From the NCBI GenBank assembly GCA_951394405.1, contig OX596336.1, positions 1,736,001-1,800,000 of the forward strand: DNA of 64,000 bases, written 5' to 3'. The position numbers and the translations under genes are program-made. Below the pieces are notes generated by a model. The model did not search any database, was not told the origin of the DNA, and saw only the letters and a list, made by a program, of their open reading frames with translations. Within the stretch, counting starts at the first letter, position 1; every line of letters starts with the position of its first letter. Origin of the DNA: Coprinellus micaceus (taxonomy: Eukaryota > Basidiomycota > Agaricomycetes > Agaricales > Psathyrellaceae). Below are positions 57,121 to 64,000 of this stretch, piece by piece.

Positions 57121-58212
57121 ATGGTAGATTTCTCCTCTGGGTTGCGCCATGCATTCTGCTGATTGTGTCTCTCTATTGTCAGGCACCTCGAGGACTCTCC
57201 GCCGAAGAGAAACGCGTCCGATTACTGGAGATATTTCATGAAACGGTACACATCCTGGTTGTATGCGGCGAAACCAACTCGATAGCTTACTTTTGACGCG
57301 TAGCGCGATTTTTTCCAGGTACTTGGCACCCCGTTCCGAGAGCCAGCGGGCTCAAAGTATTATTGGCCGCTCAACCTATATAGCTAAAAGAGTTAGAGAA
57401 ACTGGGCCCAAAGATGAAAGGAATCGGTGAGTATTTGACAATGATTGTGTTCTGCGTGTCCTGATTTCGTGAGCATATAGTCGGCCAGACGGTGAAGGAG
57501 GTCTTGCAAGGTCTGGTTGACGATGGCCTAGTGCAGATGGACAAAATCGGCTCTTCCAATTGTAAGTGACGGAACAGTCTCCTCGGTGTTCTGCTGATAC
57601 TCATTATATTGTTAGTTTTCTGGAGCTTTCCCTCCCAGCAAGGCTCAGCTGTTAGGCCACACATCGCGTTAGTCTAGACCTAGTATTGACACACTTCCCT
57701 CGGACGATGCGCAGATCCAGGCCAGACTCCAAGGCGCTAAAGAGAAGAACCAGTCGCTGCATGCTCAGAAGGCGGAGCTCAAGACAGCGATAGAGAGCGA
57801 GCAGAAACTTCGACCAACATCTGTCAGTTTCCGACCCTCACACTGCCGCGCATTGCCCCTAACCAATCGACGCGACGCGCGACATCGTATAGGACGCGCG
57901 GGCTGAAATGCTCGCAAATTTAGTCTCGCTCAAGAAGCGGCGCGCAGCTCTGGAAGAGGAGCTGAACCTGTATGGAAACTCTGATCCGGTAAAGGTCAAA
58001 CAGCTCAAGAGGGCACAGTTCCTTGCCAAGGAGGCATCTCTCCGGTGGACGGGTGCGTATTTCCGAAAGGGCCAAGTGGGTGACCAAGTTGACGCGTAGA
58101 GGCAGACAATTACTCCTCGACACTCAGCTACTTTGTTCGCCAGACGGGAGTTGAGGCCGACGATGTTAGGAAGTACCTTGAGGTGGGGGAGGACTATGAG
58201 GACATCTATTGA
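57121..58212 (+). CDS. MND1: Meiotic nuclear division protein MND1
   Basis: Partner of Hop2 in the heterodimer that stimulates Dmc1/Rad51 strand exchange in meiosis. Nine exons: 57121-57123, 57183-57245, 57304-57318, 57384-57426, 57481-57561, 57616-57650, 57715-57822, 57893-58052 and 58106-58212. They total 615 nt, giving 204 residues, close to the usual 205-220. The winged-helix N-terminus reads APRGLSAEEKRVRLLEIFHE, RDFFQLKELEKLGPK, VGQTVKEVLQGLVDDGLVQ and SNFFWSFPS. A coiled coil follows (AKEKNQSLHAQKAELKTAI, LVSLKKRRAALEEELN), and the C-terminal cap is VRKYLEVGEDYEDIY. The first coding exon is the start codon alone, and exon 3 is only 15 nt. Confidence 0.93.
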
Positions 58213-58487
58213 TGCGCCTTCATCATCTGGATCTTCGGGTTTACAAGTACGCCGCACGATAAAATAGGTGCATTTTCTTCATGTCATACAGCTTCGCTAT
58301 TGGGAATTCGAGATTGCAATGGATAGAGTCGTGAAACGGCAGCAGGGGGACAAGTTCCAATTTGGTCAGTGGTCAAGTGATGGCGGCCCCACGTGCAGCT
58401 TGGACTCGAACCCCCAAGCTCGGAAGCATTGGTCAGTGCGCTCTTTGAGTTCTTCCCATTCATACCCTCAACTGGGTACTGTCGTCC
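58213..58487. other. Short intergenic region with CACGTG and a hairpin
   Basis: Holds CACGTG at about 58390-58395, followed by a perfect 7-bp inverted repeat AGCTTGG...CCAAGCT with a 10-nt loop near 58397-58420, within 100 bp of the next start codon. The loop region resembles a B box on the minus strand, but no tRNA folds there. Confidence 0.4.
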
Positions 58488-61400
58488 ATGTCCCAGAGCC
58501 CAGTCGCCTCTGTATCGAACGGTGTTGAAAACGCCAGCAAAAGACGCCGTCTCGACAGTGGATCTGAAGACATGATGAGCACTGGAGAAGGTTCGTCTGC
58601 GATGCAAGGTCAGCAGTCCCCGGCCCCGCACATCCCCAAGCGCGGTGCGCGTGCCTGCACCAACTGTCGAAAGGGAAAGAATCGGTGCGAAGGAGAGGTC
58701 AGTTCCTCTTGTCACGGTACAATCCGCCCCGCTCGCTCACATTTGGTCCGCCTCCCCCGTCCCGGCCCGGCTCCTCGTCGTCCTCCAGCCCCCATGCAAG
58801 CGCTGCCTCGCCAGTGGGGCCCAGTGCATCTTTGAAAAGCCAGAGAAGAAGAATGTGCAGAGTTTTGCGGGGCCCAGCGCTGAGTGAGTCCTAGGTGGCG
58901 ATATTCCTGGTGTGAATCTAACACCTCGATAGAAGGCTCACACGCTTGGAGGGACAGTTCTTGGTGCGCGGTTCATCCTCCATCCCATTTCGATTACTCT
59001 TTCTAATGGATGCGCCGGCTACAGTTCCTCCAAAGCCAGATGATTGGCATGCAATCATCCCTCGATAGGATCTTATCTGCTGTCGATCCCCACCATGCCC
59101 CACCCCCTCACCCAGGCGCGATGCCCCCGCCACCCCCAGGATACCCGCCGCCTGGCATGGAACCTCCCCGGGATCCCACAGGCGGACCTCCACCCCCTCG
59201 TCCAGGGTTTGAGCTGGCCCCTGTACCTGTAATTGACCGCTCGCGAGCCTTCCCGCCTCTTCCCGGGTTTGCTCCTCCAGTGAGTTTGGAATCTTCGGAA
59301 TTTTAACTGAAGAACGGCCACTCAATCAGAACTTCTTCCAGCCACACAAATACGCATCGTATGGCATTATTCCCAGTACCGCTGCTTCTTCCGAGGATGA
59401 ATCTGAAGACACGTTGCCACGCTCAACAATCAACGCGCCGATCGAGGCGCTCCAAGGCCTTGCCAATGCTGCGGCGGAGGCAGCAGCGGCCCCCTCTGCC
59501 ATGTCTCCGAAGTATGTGCGGGAATGAGCTGGAGTCGGATTGGTCTAATTATCGCTGCAGGATCAAGAAACGGAAGAGGGCTGAGCCTATCCCTCGAAAT
59601 GCATTTCCTCATGTAGTCGATAAGGTTAGTTAAGTTAATAGATCAGAGACCTTTACGTTCTCTAACTCAAGCTCTTCACCTTCTAGGGACTCGTCACAGA
59701 TGGTGAGGCCAGGGAGCTGTTCAACATGTACGTGCATCCATATCGTCACATTCATAAGCATAACCGTCAAACATCATTCATTTAGTTTCTTTTTGGGATG
59801 TCACCTTTTCATCCCTCTCTTTGATCCGTCATATGATACCTACGAGAGTCTGAAGGAAAGGAGCCCTTGGACCTTTGACGCGATTTTGGCGATCGCCGCC
59901 AAGATCAGGAGTGGAAATGGGCCTTTGAGCGGCACATTCTACAAATGTCTGGAGGAGGCGCAGGGCATTGCTCGCTCCTCGCTGTTCGGTCCAGTTGTCA
60001 GGAAGGAGGCTGTCCAAGGCATGCTTTTGCTAGCAGCCTGGAGTACGAATGGGTGGCTTCCGAGCGGCCATGCTATGCGCATGGCCTTGGACCTCGGACT
60101 TCATCGTGCCCTTGAAAAATTGGCAGACAACAGCGGGAAGCAGCGTACTGAGGAGGAAGAGAGGAACCTCGGTAAATGGTTTTCTAGGCTGTTCTCTTTG
60201 TTTGAAGACTCACCTAACCGACAGTGGTGTCTGCCCGTATTTGGCTCTGCCTTTACTGGTTTGACCATCAGTGAGTGCGCCAGTCGTTACTTCTATTGCC
60301 TATGCTTACGAAGACTTCGAATAGAATGAGTTTGGGAACTGGACGTCCCGTCGTTCTTCGTGATGAATCAAGCATTCGCCATGCTCGAATCCTGTTGAAC
60401 CATCCAATGGCGTCAATCACTGATATAAGGCTAATTGCCCTAGTTGAGATGGTGTCCCATAAGAGTATGTGCCGTTGACTCTTGTCGCCCTTCCCCCATC
60501 TATCGATTCTAATCTTTATGTCATAGTACAAATCTACGAGACTCTCGTCCCTCTATCAGATGGGCAGATGAACCACAACGCCCTGGGATTCATTCGAAGG
60601 GCATACACAACCTTCGACAACTGGTGGACGGAACATGATGAACTTCACCGTCAGTTTTTCTGTTCAAATTACCGAGTACAACCTGACGGTTTATAAACAG
60701 GCAAGATCGGAGACGGAGAGTCTCTTCCCCGTAAACTGCTCGCTGGCGAGTTGCATTATGCGAAGCTCTGGGTCGTCTGCCTCGGGCTGAGAGGCGTGTC
60801 ATGGGACAAGATGACCTTTGAACAGCGCGAGCTCGCTTTCCAGGCGAAGGACGCCGCCTCCAACTGCCTTGCTATCTTCCTTAATTCGCAGGAATATAGG
60901 TCGGTTCACCAACTCCACCCATTCCAACTTCAGAACACAGCGTATGCTGACGGTCCCTTCAATACTCCGATCAGGGCTGCTCTGCGATATGCCGTGCATG
61001 ACAGTCTTGTGACGGCTGCGTTCTCGGGACTGTTCCTCCTCAAGATGGCGAGCCTCTTCCCAAGGGAACTGGACCTTGGTGCTATCACATCCCAGGTTGA
61101 ACAAATGGCGCAGCTCTTGTCGGAAGTGGCTGCCGAGCGGTGCGCACCCCTGCCCAATTAAGCTTGCTACCCGCGACTAACGCGCCATTGTAGCTATGCT
61201 TTCACACTCAGGATCATGCTGGCAAACCTGCGGCGCAAGGTGGGCATGCCCAGCGGTGTCAACCCCGTCATTCAAACTGGGCCTCCGCCCTCTTTTGCCG
61301 AGACAATGGTCGTCTCGCCTACCTACGTTTCCGACCCAGGGATGCCCGCGCCGTTCACCATGGAGGAGCTCGGTTTCTCCTGGCCCCAAGAAGGCAACTT

Positions 61401-61630
61401 CTTCAACCCCGCTGCGATCCCTCCTTGGCTCCAGGAACAGGTGAGTCCGCTAGTGGTTTCTCTGGTTTTGGTTCGGCATTCAAAGAATGTTTCCTTGTAT
61501 ACTGATTATTGCATTGCAGAGTCTCAATGACCTTGGCCTGCCGGCCAATGGTTCAGACGGTATCTTCCTTCAACCGAAGGGCACCAACGGCTGGTCTGGC
61601 GATTTCCCTCCCATGCCAGAGGCTTGGTGA
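58488..61630 (+). CDS. Second Zn2Cys6 transcription factor with fungal_trans domain
   Basis: Nuclear regulator; targets unknown. It starts MSQSPVASVSNGVENASKR, with KRRRLDS. The cluster CTNCRKGKNRC plus CKRCLASGAQC has spacing C-x2-C-x6-C-x5-C-x2-C-x6-C. Its two halves lie on separate exons, with an intron of about 90 nt (58697-58787) after the third cysteine. A linker helix (RLTRLEGQFL, then FLQSQMIGMQSSLDRILS) and a Pro-rich stretch follow. The regulatory domain starts around 59800 (LFIPLFDPSYDTYESLKERS) and has QGMLLLAAWSTNGWLPSGHA, MALDLGLHRALEKL, WLCLYWFDHQMSLGTGRP and AALRYAVHDSLVTAAFSGL. It finishes GDFPPMPEAW at TGA 61628-61630. It is not closely similar to the regulator at 12.9 kb. 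Confidence 0.87.
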
Positions 61631-61951
61631 CAATGTGTATAACCATTTATATACTTCGACTCATTCCAATTCTCTCGACCTCTCTGTCACTGTTGTACCG
61701 CTAATGAGTTGGACTGCCGTGCGTTCCCGACTTTGTACGAGTCCTGTCGCGAGCCGATTCGGGTTGCCTGCTGTCCGCCCAAAAATATCGAACACCCCTT
61801 GTTTATCCTACGTATTATTTATGTTCAGGCTGAAATGAAGCCAATTGAGATCTATGCGCGAGAGAGGTAGAGGGTGAATGATTTTATTGGCGTACCTGGT
61901 ACCCACGACGTCAAATAAAGACAAAGCAAGTGCTCCAGCGCTAATTTGAGG
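61631..61951. other. Intergenic region
   Basis: 3' flank of the regulator and promoter of the splicing-factor gene; nothing recognised. Confidence 0.4.
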
Positions 61952-63594
61952 ATGTCGGACTCGGACACTTGCATCAATCACACCCCCATGTCCTCAGCAC
62001 TTCCACCCTCCGCTGCAGCCGGTTCCTCTGCAGAAGCTCAAGCTGCAGCCTTTGCTGACGACCCAAGGTGTGTCTATTGCCTGGAAGGTTTAGAACTGCT
62101 CGCGCTCAATGTAAGGCTTTCAGAGTGTACTTCAACAAGGAGACCAACACATGGCGACTCGAACAAGATGACGACTCTGAGCTTGAATACGACGCGGCGA
62201 AAGGTGTATGGTTACCAGTAGTGCGTACTACCCATTGCATATGCTTTTCGAGAGTCACTGACCCACAATCCCCCTCACTCTACAGGTCGATGACGATTTG
62301 ATCAGGCGCCAACAAGCCGCCTACTCAGTAGCAGGCGTAGACGAAGAGGTTATTCATCCTTTCTTAACCTCAATCTACAAGGGAGTTCGCTCCAAAGGCT
62401 AACTAAGGCGATCACCGTTTCAAATCGCAGACGCCAGCAGCCCCCGTTCTCAAACGCGAAAGCAAGAAACGGAAAGCCGAGGATTACACGGGATACGGGA
62501 ACTCGACTGCAGGAGCTTCTGGATCGAGCGCCACTTCAGTGGATACAGGACCCTCGGCAAAGCGAGGCAAGAACGAGAAACAGCCCAGGTCCAAGAACAC
62601 GGCAGTGTATGTAACGGGCCTCCCGACCGACACCGACCCAGACGAGCTCGTGGACCGGTTCTCGAAATGCGGCGTCATCGAGGAGGACGACAATGGCGAG
62701 CCCAAAATCAAGATGTACGCGAGGGAAGACGGGATGTTCAGCGGCGAGGCGTTGATTGTCTACTTCAAGGAGGACTCAGTAATTCTAGCAGTCAATCTCC
62801 TGGACGAGGACGAACTGAGGCGTGGCGACCCATCCACGAGGATGAGCGTGGCGAAGGCAGATTTTGCTCACAAAGCCAAGACAGGAGGTCACGGAGAAGG
62901 AACCAGCCAGCCACGGAAAACTATCGATAAGAAAGCGGCAACGCGTAGGATTGGGAAGATGCGAAAGTGAGTATTCATTGCCCGGCCATGTGGTAATGGA
63001 CCAGTGAACAGTACCATCAGGAAGCTCGAAGAATGGGGTGACGATGACGGCTTTGGACCTCAGCCCGATCCTGCAGATAGCCTCCTCCCCATGGTTGCGA
63101 AGAGTCGAGTCGTTGTGCTGAAGCACATGTTCCGTCTTGAGGACCTTGAGAAGGATGCTACTCTGCTTCTCGATCTGAAGGAAGATGTTCGCGAGGAATG
63201 TTCAATGTTGGGCGAAGTTACGAATGTGACCCTTTATGACGTGCGTTTGAGTCCATTCCTAAGGACGATCCTTCCCCTGACTGGCCCTTACTGCCTACAG
63301 AAAGAGCCAGACGGTATCATGACTGTGAAGTTCAAGGACACTGTTAGTGCTCAGGCTTGCATTATCGTAAGTTTCAACCCCTCGCCAATGGGCTGGGTGC
63401 GAGGCTAAAATGATTTACAGAAAATGAACGGCCGGTTCTTCGACGGCCAACGAGTCATCGCAGAATTATTTACTGGGAACGAACGCTTCAAGCGAAGTGG
63501 GGCTCGCGACGATGCTGAAGACGGTCAAGGAGACGCTGAAGAAAAGGCACGTCTGGAAGACTTTGCCAAGTGGCTCATGGAGGAAGGAGAGTAA
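61952..63594 (+). CDS. CUS2: Tat-SF1/CUS2-like U2 snRNP splicing factor
   Basis: Two-RRM protein that helps U2 snRNP form active spliceosomes and binds SF3b. It starts MSDSDTCINHTPMSSALPP. A GYF-like start, FRVYFNKETNTWRLEQDD, is followed by YDAAKGVWLPV. RRM1 begins at TAVYVTGLPTDTDPDELVDR and includes GEALIVYFKEDSV. RRM2 begins RVVVLKHMFRLEDLEKD and includes EVTNVTLYD and DGIMTVKFKD, spread over short introns. The end of RRM2 reads MNGRFFDGQRVIAELF. The R-x-F element of a UHM (U2AF homology motif) appears as GRFF, used to bind ULM tryptophans in SF3b155. The acidic tail ends FAKWLMEEGE at TAA 63592-63594. Confidence 0.9.
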
Positions 63595-63814
63595 ACGAAC
63601 GAACCACTTGCTGTTTCTATCTGTCTCCTGCCAAATCACTGGCGGTGTAATCGTTCTCCTTTCTTGCTTGCATATATTGTTTGTCGTGTCAACTGAAGTC
63701 ATCTAACTAATTGTACCGATATCCCCATGTAACATACAAGCGTACAAAATCCAGAGCTACCAGCAAGAACAAAGAGGGGCCTTCTTCACCGTTTCCATGC
63801 GCTATCGATCTTCG
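63595..63814. other. Intergenic region
   Basis: Convergent 3' flanks; no feature seen. Confidence 0.35.
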
Positions 63815-64000
63815 TTAGTTTCGTGTACATCGCGAACGACTGTCACGCACCTCTACGATCATCTTCCGCTTGGGGTGATCAAATTCATCCGCCTCAGCAG
63901 ATATCCAGTCGAGCCCTGCGGTGGTGATGGAGCCAATCTCAGTCCTGCCCCGGTTCCTGTACGGGGGCCTGTCCTCAATGTGGGACGTGGACTTCGACAT
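63815..64000 (-). CDS. Partial minus-strand gene at the right edge, unrecognised
   Basis: An open frame runs from the window edge to a stop at 63815. The first codon visible is ATG, but the true start may lie outside. Readable residues include SHIEDRPPYRNRGRTEIGSI and LDWISAEADEFDHPKRKMIV. A possible GTGCGT donor follows near 63850, so the last residues may be intronic. No family recognised. Confidence 0.35.
   Translation of the reverse strand: MSKSTSHIEDRPPYRNRGRTEIGSITTAGLDWISAEADEFDHPKRKMIVEVRDSRSRCTRN

Noticed and set aside
56554..57162. 202-codon plus-strand frame before MND1
   Set aside because: It runs over the MND1 start and first intron in another frame. Its composition is that of T/C-rich untranslated sequence.
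58397..58420. B-box-like sequence suggesting a tRNA on the minus strand
   Set aside because: GGTTCGAGTCC matches a B box, but no acceptor, D or anticodon stems form around it. The segment is better explained as an inverted repeat.

Overview
The window is nuclear DNA from a filamentous basidiomycete, most likely a mushroom-forming Agaricomycete. The evidence is the many short introns (about 45-80 nt) with GT-AG borders, compact gene spacing, a class I hydrophobin, a secreted CBM1 protein, a KRE6/SKN1 glucan-synthesis protein, two Zn2Cys6 transcription factors and a fungal ATP sulfurylase with a C-terminal APS-kinase-like domain. I cannot name the species from sequence alone. All gene models were built by hand from reading frames, splice sites and family motifs. 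The spans given include introns.

Layout. 1-9.6 kb: the 3' part of a 2-methylcitrate dehydratase gene, an unrecognised minus-strand gene, RNase H2 subunit B divergent from an unknown single-pass membrane protein, and ATP sulfurylase. 9.6-17.6 kb: ERO1 (minus), a 1.3 kb divergent intergenic region, a Zn2Cys6 regulator, and a class I hydrophobin (minus). 18.5-26.0 kb: a SNAPC3 homologue, a small membrane protein, a coiled-coil protein and a membrane RING-H2 protein. 26.2-37.0 kb: ribosomal protein eS8 (minus), then three same-strand SNG1/DUF3533 membrane paralogues, with a 5'-truncated non-LTR retrotransposon fragment between copies 2 and 3. 37.6-49.4 kb: a GTPBP1/2-like GTPase, KRE6/SKN1, a CBM1 protein divergent from a membrane-anchored GH18 chitinase, a four-helix membrane protein, an intron-containing tRNA-His and a 3-methyladenine DNA glycosylase. 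49.8-64 kb: a PAS-kinase-like kinase, complex I subunit NDUFS7/PSST, a large disordered fungal protein, MND1, a second Zn2Cys6 regulator, a Tat-SF1/CUS2 splicing factor and a cut-off gene at the right edge.

Most genes are unrelated housekeeping genes and do not form a pathway cluster. Two local groupings stand out: the tandem SNG1-family array, and the wall-related run KRE6 - CBM1 protein - chitinase at 40.4-46.0 kb. I did not find an obviously new multi-gene system. The most unusual signals are in gene structure: a 6-nt microexon inside a zinc cluster, 12-nt and 15-nt microexons in the chitinase and MND1, coding first exons of 3 and 4 nt, and two apparent GC-AG introns. Other points of interest are an ERO1 ending in a KDEL-like KNEL, a kinase with a long insertion in its hinge, a RING-H2 domain split by about 66 residues, and a CBM1 fused to an unrecognised domain.
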